From contig JADIML010000082.1 of the NCBI GenBank assembly GCA_017694765.1, positions 1-15,425 of the forward strand: a stretch of DNA of 15,425 nt. Reading direction: 5' to 3'. The notes below the pieces were generated by a model. The model saw nothing but the letters and a program-made list of their open reading frames with translations, was not told where the DNA came from and made no database searches. Positions 7,457-14,356 of this stretch are shown here, in pieces. Within the stretch, counting starts at the first letter, position 1. Every line of letters begins with the position of its first letter. The position numbers were made by a program, and so were the translations under genes. This DNA is from Candidatus Scybalomonas excrementavium. Lineage in GTDB: Bacteria > Bacillota > Clostridia > Lachnospirales > Lachnospiraceae.

Positions 7457-8116
7457 TTGGTTGAACAATATAGGGCAGTATTTAAAGGGGGAGAAGGAGA
7501 AATTGTTGAAAAGCGTTCTCGGTTTATTGCAAATGTGCGACCTGTAGAAACAGAAGAGGAAGCCATTGCATTTATTGAAGAGATGAAAAAGAAATACTAT
7601 GATGCAAGACATAATTGTTCTGCATTTAGCATTGGAGTGGAACAGCCAATTGTTCGCTGTAGTGATGATGGAGAGCCAAGTGGAACAGCAGGGAAGCCAA
7701 TGTTAGAAGTGATAACAGGAGAGAAGATTCATAACATAGCAGTTGTTGTAACGAGATATTTTGGGGGCACTTTATTAGGAACAGGAGGACTTGTTCGTGC
7801 CTATACACAAGCGACACAAGAAGGAATTAAAAATAGCCAAATCATTGAGAAAAATTTAGCAAGAAGACTCAAACTTATAACAAATTATAATGACATTGGA
7901 AAAATTCAATATTTGTTAGGAAATGAGAAAATCCATATAGAATCCAGTGAGTATACCGATGTAGTTGTTATGAATCTTTTAGTTCCCGTTAAGCAAGTAG
8001 AGGCAATAGAGAAGAAATTAGTAGAAATAACAAATGGAAAAGTGCAATTAGAAGAAGGGGATACCTTCTATTATGCAATTTTAGATGGACAAGTATTAGT
8101 ATTTTTAGGTAATTGA
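7457..8116 (+). CDS. yigZ: YigZ/YvyE-family protein (IMPACT-like N-terminal domain)
   Basis: The conserved family of unknown exact function combines an IMPACT/UPF0029 N-terminal domain with a small ferredoxin-like C-terminal domain (UPF0029_C type). From the TTG start the product is 219 residues, matching E. coli YigZ (204) and B. subtilis YvyE (217). Hallmarks are EKRSRFIANV near the start, ARHNCSAFSIG, then SDDGEPSGTAGKPMLE and VVVTRYFGGTLLGTGGLVRA, all in the first 130 residues. I prefer TTG 7457 because GAGGAGAGAG ends about 6 bases before it and family similarity begins there. The open frame extends in phase to ATGs at 7331, 7310 and 7211, but the added sequence is Lys/Arg/Ile-rich with no family resemblance, and the 7211 start lies inside the divergent PBP gene. 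Eukaryotic IMPACT affects translation control through GCN1; this does not establish the bacterial function. Confidence 0.9.
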   Translation: MVEQYRAVFKGGEGEIVEKRSRFIANVRPVETEEEAIAFIEEMKKKYYDARHNCSAFSIGVEQPIVRCSDDGEPSGTAGKPMLEVITGEKIHNIAVVVTRYFGGTLLGTGGLVRAYTQATQEGIKNSQIIEKNLARRLKLITNYNDIGKIQYLLGNEKIHIESSEYTDVVVMNLLVPVKQVEAIEKKLVEITNGKVQLEEGDTFYYAILDGQVLVFLGN

Positions 8117-8143
8117 GAAAATACGTTGCATGATCAAAGCTCA

Positions 8144-8224
8144 TAGGCAAGTGTGTAAAGGGTATTTACGAGGTCTACCCTTTGATGTGTAAAAATGATT
8201 TCTGAAAGAAATCGGAATTGCCTA
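8144..8224 (+). other. Candidate structured RNA leader (three-way junction) before the lipoprotein gene
   Basis: Three perfect stems nest in the 136-base gap between the YigZ gene and the lipoprotein gene. The closing stem is TAGGCAA (8144-8150) with TTGCCTA (8218-8224). Inside are AAAGGGTA (8157-8164) with TACCCTTT (8176-8183), and GATTTC (8197-8202) with GAAATC (8208-8213, loop TGAAA). No T-run follows, so it is not a simple terminator. I do not recognise a known riboswitch class. It could be chance folding in AT-rich DNA. Confidence 0.4.
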
Positions 8225-8252
8225 ATTAGTATTTTAAATGTGAGGTAATAAA

Positions 8253-9335
8253 ATGAGAAGGATAAAATATGTGTTATTTACTGTGGCATTTATGAGTGGA
8301 ATACTTCTTGGAGGTTGTACCAATGAGAAAGATTCTACAACAGAAGTAATGAGTACGAGGGAAGGCTGGAATGAAGAACAGACAGTTTATAAAAATTCAT
8401 ATGGTGTGACTGTGACAAAAAATGAGTTAGAGTATTTAAAAACTGAAATTTTAACACCATTAGAATCAGAGGAAGATTTGGATATTTTTGTAGATCGTGA
8501 ATATATGGAATCTCTATTCCCGGTATTTTTAAATTATGAAGGAACTCTTTATAAAGGGATCTTAGAGGATAGAGTCGTATTATTACCAAAAGAAGCAAAA
8601 GAAGTTGGAACGGTAAAAGCGATTCGAGATGATCAAGATTTTGTCTATACGAAAATGGATTCTTTTGAAGTTAGTAAAAATGCTGTAAAGTTAGGAATTG
8701 CACCAAATAGCCCAATTTATCAAAATCAAGATAGAAAAGAGCTTCTTTATGTGGAAGCAAAAGAAAAAGATGGGTATTTTATTTTTGTTCAAAAAGATAC
8801 AGAGTTTAAAGGAGAATGGAATAAAGAACACACCATTTATACAAATGCCAATTTTGTAGAGATACCAAAAGAAGTGTATGATGAAATTGGAACTCAAGTA
8901 GAGCAAAAAGGGAAAAAATTAGAAAAGTATATTAACTTCTTCTACCAATGTGATATCGATTGGTATTTACCAGTTGATATACGATATCAAGGGAATTTAT
9001 ATCGTATGTATTTGTTCCAAGACATGAATACTAACTATTATAAAAAAAGTCAAAAGTATGGAACCGATCAAGAGTTTTTAGATGGAATAAAAGAAGTTGC
9101 ACAAATAAAAGCAGTTGTAGGTGATAATAAAAGACGGGATGTGCAAGAATTGGAAATTACGGCAAATGTGAGCAATATTCTTGCAGATATCAAAGAAGGA
9201 ACACTCATTTATCAAAATGAAAACAATCCAGAAGTTCTTTTATTAAAAAATAATCAACTAACCTCAATGGGATCATTATTAGAAGAAGAATTTACTCAGG
9301 AATATTTTTATTTTTTTCGAATAAAAGAAAAATAA
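8253..9335 (+). CDS. Unrecognised lipoprotein with an internal two-fold repeat
   Basis: I do not recognise a named family. The 360-residue product starts with a lipoprotein signal: MRRIKY, a hydrophobic stretch and the lipobox Leu19-Gly-Gly-Cys22, so the mature protein is predicted to be tethered to the outer face of the membrane. The rest looks like two diverged copies of one unit. Unit 1 (about 38-180) runs from GWNEEQTVYKN through LFPVFLNYEGTLYKG and VGTVKAI to SPIYQNQ...LLYVE and YFIFV. Unit 2 (about 188-356) runs from EWNKEHTIYTN through WYLPVDIRYQGNLYRMY and VAQIKAV to TLIYQNENNPEVLLL and YFYFF. The mature part is rich in Glu, Lys and Tyr. GAGGT lies 9 bases before ATG 8253. It stands alone between the YigZ gene and a strong terminator, so context gives no function. 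Confidence 0.85.
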   Translation: MRRIKYVLFTVAFMSGILLGGCTNEKDSTTEVMSTREGWNEEQTVYKNSYGVTVTKNELEYLKTEILTPLESEEDLDIFVDREYMESLFPVFLNYEGTLYKGILEDRVVLLPKEAKEVGTVKAIRDDQDFVYTKMDSFEVSKNAVKLGIAPNSPIYQNQDRKELLYVEAKEKDGYFIFVQKDTEFKGEWNKEHTIYTNANFVEIPKEVYDEIGTQVEQKGKKLEKYINFFYQCDIDWYLPVDIRYQGNLYRMYLFQDMNTNYYKKSQKYGTDQEFLDGIKEVAQIKAVVGDNKRRDVQELEITANVSNILADIKEGTLIYQNENNPEVLLLKNNQLTSMGSLLEEEFTQEYFYFFRIKEK

Positions 9336-9397
9336 GTTTTTGGATATTTGGATAAGAAGTACCCTGTATCCAGTACATTTTTATTCATAAAAAAATA

Positions 9398-9450
9398 CAT
9401 GAAAAAGAGGCTATAACACTAACTGTTAGTGTTATAGCCTCTTTTTTATG
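9398..9450. terminator. Bidirectional terminator between the lipoprotein gene and typA
   Basis: A 25-bp stem pairs 9398-9422 with 9426-9450 around the 3-base loop CTG, with only one G-T pair (9401/9447). A-rich and T-rich ends give U-tails both ways. A separate 12-base inverted repeat (9383-9394 with 9442-9453) overlaps its outer arm and could form an alternative stem. Confidence 0.93.
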
Positions 9451-9483
9451 AATTGCTATGCAATTACACTTAAAAGCAAAGTA

Positions 9484-11310
9484 TTATTTTCTGTTTGCTC
9501 TCATTCTCATACGAGAATCTAAAATTTTCTTACGAATACGAATTGTTTCTGGAGTGATTTCTAATAATTCATCGGTATCAATAAATTCTAACGCCTGTTC
9601 AAGAGATAAAATTCTTGGAGGAGTTAATTTTAAAGCATCATCAGAACCAGAAGCACGAGTATTTGTCAATTTCTTTGTTTTACAAACATTAATTTCAATA
9701 TCTTCTGCTTTCCCATTTTGTCCAATTACCATACCAGAATATACTTTTTCACCAGGACCAACGAATAAAGTACCTCGTTCTTGTGCAGCAAATAGACCAT
9801 AAGTAATCGTTTCACCAGATTCAAAAGCGATTAAAGAACCTTGTTTTCTATATTGAATGTCACCTTTATAAGGACCATATCCATCAAAGAGAGTATTTAA
9901 AATACCATTTCCTTTTGTATCTGTTAAAAATTCACCACGGTATCCAATTAAACCACGAGATGGGATAGAAAACTCAAGACGAGTATATCCACCACTCATA
10001 GGAGTCATTCCTTGTAGTTCTCCTTTTCTCTGGCTTAGTTTTTGAATAACACTTCCAGAGAAATCATCTGGAACATCAATGGTTGCAAGTTCCATAGGTT
10101 CTAATTTTTGACCACGTTCATCTTCTTTATAAAGTACCTCTGCTTTACTTACAGCAAATTCATAACCTTCACGTCTCATATTTTCGATTAAAACAGATAA
10201 ATGAAGTTCTCCACGACCAGATACTTTAAACATTTCTGCACTTTCTGTTTCTTCTACGCGTAAACTAACATCTGTGTTAAGTTCGCGGAAAAGACGATCA
10301 CGAAGGTGACGAGAAGTAATGTATTTTCCTTCTTGTCCAGCAAGTGGACTATCATTTACGAGGAAGTTCATAGAAATGGTTGGCTCACTAATTTTTTGGA
10401 ATGGAATAGCAATAGGATTTGTTAAAGAACAAAGTGTATCCCCGATATGAATATCTGAAATTCCAGAAATTGCAACGATAGAACCAATTGTTGCTTCTTG
10501 TACTTCTACACGATTCAAACCTTCAAATTCATAAAGTTTACTAATTTTTACTTTCATTTTTTTATCAGGTTCATGGTGGTTTACTACATAACATTCTTGG
10601 TTGACACGAATAGAACCATTATCAACTTTTCCAATACCAATACGACCAACATATTCATTATAATCAATGGTACTAATTAAGATTTGAGTATCTGCATCTG
10701 GATCACCAGTTGGAGCAGGAATATAATCAATGATGGTATCAAAAAGTGGTTGCATATCTTTTGGTTCATCATTTGGATCAAGCATAGCATATCCATTTCT
10801 TGCAGAAGCATATACAACTGGACAGTCAAGTTGTGCTTCATCTGCTTCGAGATCTAAGAATAATTCTAATACTTCATCAACTACTTCTGCAGGTCTACCT
10901 TCAGGACGGTCAATTTTATTGACACAAAGAATAACAGGAAGAGACAGTTCCAATGCCTTTTTTAAAACAAACTTTGTTTGTGGCATAGCACCTTCATAGG
11001 CATCTACGACTAAAATAACACCATTTACCATTTTAAGAACACGTTCCACTTCGCCACCAAAGTCAGCATGTCCAGGAGTATCAATAATATTAATTTTTGT
11101 CCCTTTGTAATGGATTGCTGTATTTTTTGAAAGAATCGTGATACCTCTTTCGCGTTCAATATCATTAGAGTCCATAACACGTTCTTGAACTTCTTGATTT
11201 TCTCGAAATACACCACTTTGTTTTAACAATTCATCAACTAAAGTTGTTTTTCCATGATCGACATGGGCAATAATTGCAATATTTCTAACATCGTTTCTTG
11301 AGATTTTCAT
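9484..11310 (-). CDS. typA: Ribosome-associated translational GTPase TypA/BipA
   Basis: The 608-residue GTPase binds ribosomes at the EF-G site and assists 50S assembly, mainly under cold or other stress. The G domain has AHVDHGKT (15-22), RGITIL (55-60), DTPGH (77-81), NKID (131-134) and SA (169-170). EF-G-like domains II and III follow, the latter with SGRGELHLSVLIENMRREGY. The BipA-specific C-terminal domain includes RGLIGYRGEFLTDTKGNG and, near the end, LTPPRILSLEQALEFID. It ends in a basic tail, RMRMRANRK. Length is normal for the family (about 605-615). AAGGAAGG lies 6 bases before the ATG. The gene is monocistronic, ended by the bidirectional terminator, and has its own sigma-A-like promoter with a palindrome at the predicted start of transcription. 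Confidence 0.97.
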   Translation of the reverse strand: MKISRNDVRNIAIIAHVDHGKTTLVDELLKQSGVFRENQEVQERVMDSNDIERERGITILSKNTAIHYKGTKINIIDTPGHADFGGEVERVLKMVNGVILVVDAYEGAMPQTKFVLKKALELSLPVILCVNKIDRPEGRPAEVVDEVLELFLDLEADEAQLDCPVVYASARNGYAMLDPNDEPKDMQPLFDTIIDYIPAPTGDPDADTQILISTIDYNEYVGRIGIGKVDNGSIRVNQECYVVNHHEPDKKMKVKISKLYEFEGLNRVEVQEATIGSIVAISGISDIHIGDTLCSLTNPIAIPFQKISEPTISMNFLVNDSPLAGQEGKYITSRHLRDRLFRELNTDVSLRVEETESAEMFKVSGRGELHLSVLIENMRREGYEFAVSKAEVLYKEDERGQKLEPMELATIDVPDDFSGSVIQKLSQRKGELQGMTPMSGGYTRLEFSIPSRGLIGYRGEFLTDTKGNGILNTLFDGYGPYKGDIQYRKQGSLIAFESGETITYGLFAAQERGTLFVGPGEKVYSGMVIGQNGKAEDIEINVCKTKKLTNTRASGSDDALKLTPPRILSLEQALEFIDTDELLEITPETIRIRKKILDSRMRMRANRK

Positions 11311-11362
11311 AAAAACCTTCCTTACTATATTAAATTAAATTTTTACTGTATCTTATGCCGAT

Positions 11363-11383
11363 AATACTATTAGCAATAGTATT
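11363..11383. repeat. Perfect 21-bp palindrome upstream of typA
   Basis: AATACTATT (11363-11371), centre AGC and AATAGTATT (11375-11383) form a perfect 9+3+9 inverted repeat. It lies immediately downstream of the predicted typA -10 box and covers the expected transcription start, a common place for a repressor operator. It could also act as a 5'-end mRNA hairpin. No regulator gene is adjacent. Confidence 0.6.
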
Positions 11384-11384
11384 C

Positions 11385-11413
11385 ATTCTAACATAAGGAC
11401 ATAAGTGTTACAA
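11385..11413 (-). promoter_or_regulatory. Candidate sigma-A promoter of typA
   Basis: On the minus strand TTGTAA (plus-strand 11408-11413) and TAGAAT (plus-strand 11385-11390) lie 17 bases apart, matching the -35 and -10 consensus at four and five of six positions. The start would fall near 11378, inside the palindrome, leaving a leader of about 65 bases. Confidence 0.55.
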
Positions 11414-11599
11414 GATATTTTTTATGGGTGGAAGGGGGAGAATATAGGAATTATTTGATATGAAATAGATAAGAGGAAAAAGGTGAAAAGAGGAAAGTGT
11501 GGAAAAGATCGACTTTTGTCGAACGATTAGTAGGTCTAAAATAGAAAAATATGAATAAAATGAATATTATACATAACCACGAAGGGAGAAAAAAATTAT

Positions 11600-12241
11600 A
11601 TGGAACCATTATTTAAAAACAATCAAGCGGTACTAGCAGGGGAAGTTGTATCAGAATTTCAATTTAGTCATGAAGTATTTGGTGAAGGATTTTATGTTCT
11701 TCATTTAAAAGTATCAAGATTGAGTGAGACAGGAGATGTTGTACCTCTCCTTATATCCGATCGATTAGTAAATGTACAGGAAGCGATTTTAGGAAAACAA
11801 ATAGAAGTAAAAGGACAATTTCGTTCTTATAATAAACATGAAGAAAACCAGAATCATTTAATTTTATCTTTGTTTGTTCGAGAAATTCACTTTTTAGAAG
11901 AAGGAGAAGAAAGTCCAAAACCAAACAGTATTTATTTAGATGGATTTATTTGTAAACCACCAGTATATCGAATGACACCACTTGGTAGAGAAATTGCAGA
12001 TTTATTAATTGCAGTAAATCGAGCTTATGGAAAATCCGATTATATTCCATGTATTTGTTGGGGACGTAATGCAAGATTTGCAGGGAACTTACCAGTAGGG
12101 ACAAGAGTTGCTGTATGGGGAAGAATTCAGAGTAGAGAGTATCAAAAAAAGATGAATGATCATACAGTAGTAACAAAGACTGCTTATGAAGTTTCGATTA
12201 GTAAAATGGAAAGCCAACAAAATAACATTGCAGAAGCCTAA
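11600..12241 (+). CDS. Single-stranded DNA-binding-like protein with two OB folds
   Basis: The 213-residue protein looks like two tandem OB folds of the SSB/PriB superfamily. The C-terminal copy (about 109-203) is the recognisable one: NSIYLDGFICKPPVYRMTPLG, then LLIAVNRAYGKSDYIPCICWG and VGTRVAVWGRIQSREY, matching SSB strand motifs. The N-terminal copy (about 8-100) follows the same pattern in a more divergent form: AVLAGEVVSEFQF, VLHLKVSRLSE and GKQIEVKGQFRSY. There is no acidic, Phe-ending tip of the kind by which SSB recruits partners; it ends QQNNIAEA. It may therefore bind DNA in an auxiliary role rather than be the replicative SSB, though this is inference. GGGAG lies about 12 bases before ATG 11600, a rather long spacing. 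It is divergent from typA, with a 177-base gap before the next gene. Confidence 0.75.
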   Translation: MEPLFKNNQAVLAGEVVSEFQFSHEVFGEGFYVLHLKVSRLSETGDVVPLLISDRLVNVQEAILGKQIEVKGQFRSYNKHEENQNHLILSLFVREIHFLEEGEESPKPNSIYLDGFICKPPVYRMTPLGREIADLLIAVNRAYGKSDYIPCICWGRNARFAGNLPVGTRVAVWGRIQSREYQKKMNDHTVVTKTAYEVSISKMESQQNNIAEA

Positions 12242-12309
12242 GAAGGAGAAAAGGAAATAAAATATGTGAGAGATTTTATGAAATGAGGATGAAAATTTTG
12301 CAGTTGGTA

Positions 12310-12389
12310 GTTGCGTAAAGGAAACAACTATGATAGAATAATAAACTATCTTAAAGAATGTCTATAATTTTTTAAAACATTCACGCAAC
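12310..12389 (+). repeat. Inverted-repeat cluster upstream of the corrinoid adenosyltransferase gene
   Basis: GTTGCGT (12310-12316) is complementary to ACGCAAC (12383-12389). Between them lie GATAG/CTATC (12332-12336 / 12346-12350) and GAATGT/ACATTC (12356-12361 / 12377-12382). TAGTTG (12308-12313) can alternatively pair with CAACTA (12325-12330). The elements could form an RNA leader with mutually exclusive stems. However, TTGCGT (12311-12316) and TAGAAT (12334-12339), 17 bases apart, also resemble a promoter, in which case the outer arm would not be transcribed. I see no B12-box or other cobalamin riboswitch motif. Confidence 0.35.
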
Positions 12390-12427
12390 GTAAAAACCAA
12401 AATGGAAGAAAATATGAGGTGGGAATT

Positions 12428-12919
12428 TTGAAAAATACAAATGTTCAAGTCTATTGCGGAGAAGGAAGAGGAAAGACGTCAGCTTCTATTGGTAAGTGTA
12501 TTGAATTAGCAAGTGCTGGTAAGCAAGTTGTCGTTGTCCAATTCTTGAAGGGAAAAAGTTCAGAAGAACTGAATCTTTTAAAGCGATTAGAACCAGAAAT
12601 AAAAGTATTTCGATTTGAAAAAAATGACTGTCCATATGAACAATTAACGAAAGAGCAAAAGCAAGAACAAGAAGTAAATATTTATAATGGACTACATTAT
12701 GCTAGAAAAGTTGTAGATACAAAAAGCTGTGATGTGTTAGTCTTAGATGAAATATTAGGTTTACTTGATCACAAAATAGTTGGAATTGATTTAATGGAAG
12801 AGTTAGTTCATTTAGCAGAAGGGCAAATTGAACTCATTTTAACAGGAAGAGAACTGCCAAAATCAATAGAAAATTTAGCAGGTTTTGTGTATCAAATTAA
12901 CACGATAAAAGAAGGATAA
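12428..12919 (+). CDS. cobO: Corrinoid adenosyltransferase, CobO/BtuR type
   Basis: The enzyme transfers the adenosyl group of ATP to the cobalt of reduced corrinoids, giving adenosylcobalamin or its precursor. From the TTG start it is 163 residues. The P-loop is GEGRGKTSAS (11-20, Lys16), in the place of the family GNGKGKT. VVVVQFLKGK follows at 34-43, a Walker-B-like VLVLDE at 103-108, and ILTGRELPKSIENLAGFV at 137-154 matches the family C-terminal motif. I prefer TTG 12428 because GAGGTGGGA ends just before it. A GTG at 12419 would place that ribosome site inside the coding region. No other cobalamin gene is nearby, so it may serve salvage of imported corrinoids; that is inference. It is slightly shorter than E. 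coli BtuR (196). Confidence 0.88.
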   Translation: MKNTNVQVYCGEGRGKTSASIGKCIELASAGKQVVVVQFLKGKSSEELNLLKRLEPEIKVFRFEKNDCPYEQLTKEQKQEQEVNIYNGLHYARKVVDTKSCDVLVLDEILGLLDHKIVGIDLMEELVHLAEGQIELILTGRELPKSIENLAGFVYQINTIKEG

Positions 12920-12936
12920 AAGAATCGTATATTTTG

Positions 12937-12965
12937 TTGACTTTTCTGTAATGAAGTGTTATGAT
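12937..12965 (+). promoter_or_regulatory. Sigma-A promoter of the lysine riboswitch-dapA transcript
   Basis: TTGACT at 12937-12942 and TATGAT at 12960-12965 each match five of six consensus positions with a 17-base spacer. Transcription would start near 12972, about 45 bases before the lysine aptamer. It is the best sigma-A match I see in the window. Confidence 0.72.
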
Positions 12966-13016
12966 AGGCATAACCATTGTAACATAACTATTTTAGAATA
13001 CAAAGTTTATCATACT

Positions 13017-13178
13017 GGTAGAGGTGCATGATTTATAAGTATCTTATTGGAGACAGAGGCAGTCTTTGAAAATAGGAGAAAGGAAAGAATGCCGAAATTT
13101 CACAGAAGGTGTCTTAGCTGTGAAGTTGGGGGTACGGTTAAGAGCCGTATCACTGTCATCAAACGATGGAGTGCTGCC
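13017..13178 (+). promoter_or_regulatory. Lysine riboswitch (L box) aptamer
   Basis: The aptamer senses free lysine and, in this class, usually turns off downstream lysine genes when lysine is bound. P1 pairs GGTAG (13017-13021) with CTGCC (13174-13178). The signature AGAGGTGC follows at 13020-13027, then a GGAGA element, GCCGAAA near 13091-13097, a hairpin TTCACAG/CTGTGAA, a hairpin TACGG/CCGTA, then ACTGTCATC-AAAC-GATGGAGTGCT, the typical 3' end of the L box. Order, spacing and conserved core all fit. It lies upstream of dapA. The short open frame at 13066-13251 is only the riboswitch read as protein. Confidence 0.95.
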
Positions 13179-13257
13179 TGAATGGAATCATACATATATA
13201 GTAGAAGAATCTTTTATAGTGTCTATTATTATGTTTATAAAGGTTAGATAATTTCAG

Positions 13258-13283
13258 GTCGGCTCTTCATGAGTCGACTTTTT
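13258..13283 (+). terminator. Riboswitch-controlled intrinsic terminator
   Basis: An 8-bp stem (13258-13265 with 13271-13278, one G-T pair, loop TTCAT) is followed by five T. It lies 79 bases after the aptamer and 173 bases before dapA, so it is the likely expression platform. I could not identify the competing antiterminator with confidence. TTTTCATT/AATGAAAA (13315-13322 / 13330-13337) forms another hairpin downstream without a T-run. Confidence 0.8.
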
Positions 13284-13313
13284 AATGTTATAGGACATTC
13301 CTCTTCATGAGTC
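13263..13313 (+). repeat. 13-bp direct repeat spanning the riboswitch terminator
   Basis: CTCTTCATGAGTC occurs at 13263-13275, as the loop and half-stems of the terminator, and again at 13301-13313. The second copy lacks the flanking bases needed for an equally strong stem and has no T-run. Confidence 0.7.
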
Positions 13314-13393
13314 ATTTTCATTCTATATCAATGAAAACAAATATTAGTAAGATTTACTTTGAAATAATAGCTATGAGAAGTAAGAAAGGTATA

Positions 13394-13435
13394 CAAGTAG
13401 AATAGAAAAGTAATCAAGTAGAATAGAAAAGTAAT
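13394..13435 (+). repeat. Perfect tandem duplication of 21 bp just before dapA
   Basis: Two identical, directly adjacent 21-base units (13394-13414 and 13415-13435), each beginning CAAGTAGAAT and ending AAAAGTAAT, end 7 bases before the dapA ribosome-binding site (AAGGAGG, 13443-13449). The copies have no mismatch, which suggests a recent duplication by replication slippage. Confidence 0.93.
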
Positions 13436-13456
13436 AAAATATAAGGAGGCAATATT

Positions 13457-14341
13457 ATGGCAATTTTTACAGGAGCAGGAGTAGCATTAATTACACCATT
13501 TAAACAAGACGGCAGTGTTGATTTTGACAAGTTAAATGAAATTTTAGATTATCAAATTGATAATGGAACTGATAGTATTATTATTACAGGAACAACAGGA
13601 GAGGCATCTACGATGTCAGAAGCAGAACATTTAGAGTGTATTCGTGCCTGTGTTTCTCATGTAAAAGGTAGAGTTCCAGTTATTGCAGGAAGTGGTTCTA
13701 ATTGTACACAGACAGCAGTTGAATTGACGAAAGAAGCTCAAAAAGCAGGAGTTGATGGTGCACTCATTGTAACTCCATATTATAATAAAGCGACACAAAA
13801 TGGATTGATAGAACATTTTACAACTGTAGCAAAGGCCACAGATTTGCCAATTATCCTCTATAATGTACCAAGTAGAACAGGAAGTAATATAGCACCTAAA
13901 ACAGCGGCAACGTTAGTAAAAAGTGTAGACAATATTATTGGAATTAAAGAAGCCAGTGGAAATATTTCACAAGTTGCAGAAATTATGTATGAAACACAAG
14001 GGGATATTGATTTATATTCTGGAAATGATGATCAAATTGTACCAATTATGTCTTTGGGAGGAAAAGGCGTTATTTCTGTTTTATCAAACATTGCACCACG
14101 AGATACTCACGATATGGTTATGAAATATTTAGAAGGCGATGTGGAAACAAGTCGTAAACTTCAAATGAAATATTTAGAATTATGTAATGCGTTATTTTGT
14201 GAAGTGAATCCAATTCCAGTGAAAAAAGCAATGGAGCTTATGGGACTTTGTGGTGGAACGTTACGTCTACCATTAACAGAAATGACAAAGCCAAATGTAG
14301 AGCGCTTACAAAGAGCAATGAAAGAGACAGGTATTTTATAG
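13457..14341 (+). CDS. dapA: 4-hydroxy-tetrahydrodipicolinate synthase
   Basis: The enzyme condenses pyruvate with L-aspartate-4-semialdehyde, the first committed step to diaminopimelate and lysine, in the cytoplasm. The 294-residue protein is a complete (beta/alpha)8 barrel of the usual length. Lys164 in IGIKEAS is the Schiff-base lysine. Thr46-Thr47 in GTTGEAS, Tyr109 and Tyr135 form the expected proton-relay set, and Arg140 in YNVPSRTG binds the second substrate. AAGGAGG lies 7 bases before ATG 13457. Expression should be set by the lysine riboswitch upstream, and it probably shares a transcript with dapB. In a spore former the product also leads to dipicolinic acid, the cargo of the spoVA channel in this window. 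Confidence 0.98.
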   Translation: MAIFTGAGVALITPFKQDGSVDFDKLNEILDYQIDNGTDSIIITGTTGEASTMSEAEHLECIRACVSHVKGRVPVIAGSGSNCTQTAVELTKEAQKAGVDGALIVTPYYNKATQNGLIEHFTTVAKATDLPIILYNVPSRTGSNIAPKTAATLVKSVDNIIGIKEASGNISQVAEIMYETQGDIDLYSGNDDQIVPIMSLGGKGVISVLSNIAPRDTHDMVMKYLEGDVETSRKLQMKYLELCNALFCEVNPIPVKKAMELMGLCGGTLRLPLTEMTKPNVERLQRAMKETGIL

Positions 14342-14356
14342 AAAGTGACAAGATAG

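Noticed and set aside
9458..9802. Plus-strand open frames inside typA, and similar antisense frames inside other genes
   Set aside because: They are shadows of strongly supported genes, with no ribosome sites or family resemblance.
11509..11522. TCGAC-TTTT-GTCGA inverted repeat, considered as a LexA/SOS box of the SSB-like gene
   Set aside because: It does not match the Gram-positive CGAAC-N4-GTTCG pattern, and 5 bp per arm is weak.
12301..12418. Cobalamin riboswitch before cobO
   Set aside because: No B12-box or other conserved core of that class is visible.
12419..12427. GTG start for the corrinoid adenosyltransferase
   Set aside because: The best ribosome-binding sequence overlaps this GTG and is properly spaced for TTG 12428.
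13066..13251. Small open frame of 61 codons before dapA
   Set aside because: It lies across the lysine riboswitch and its downstream linker; the sequence is explained by conserved RNA elements.
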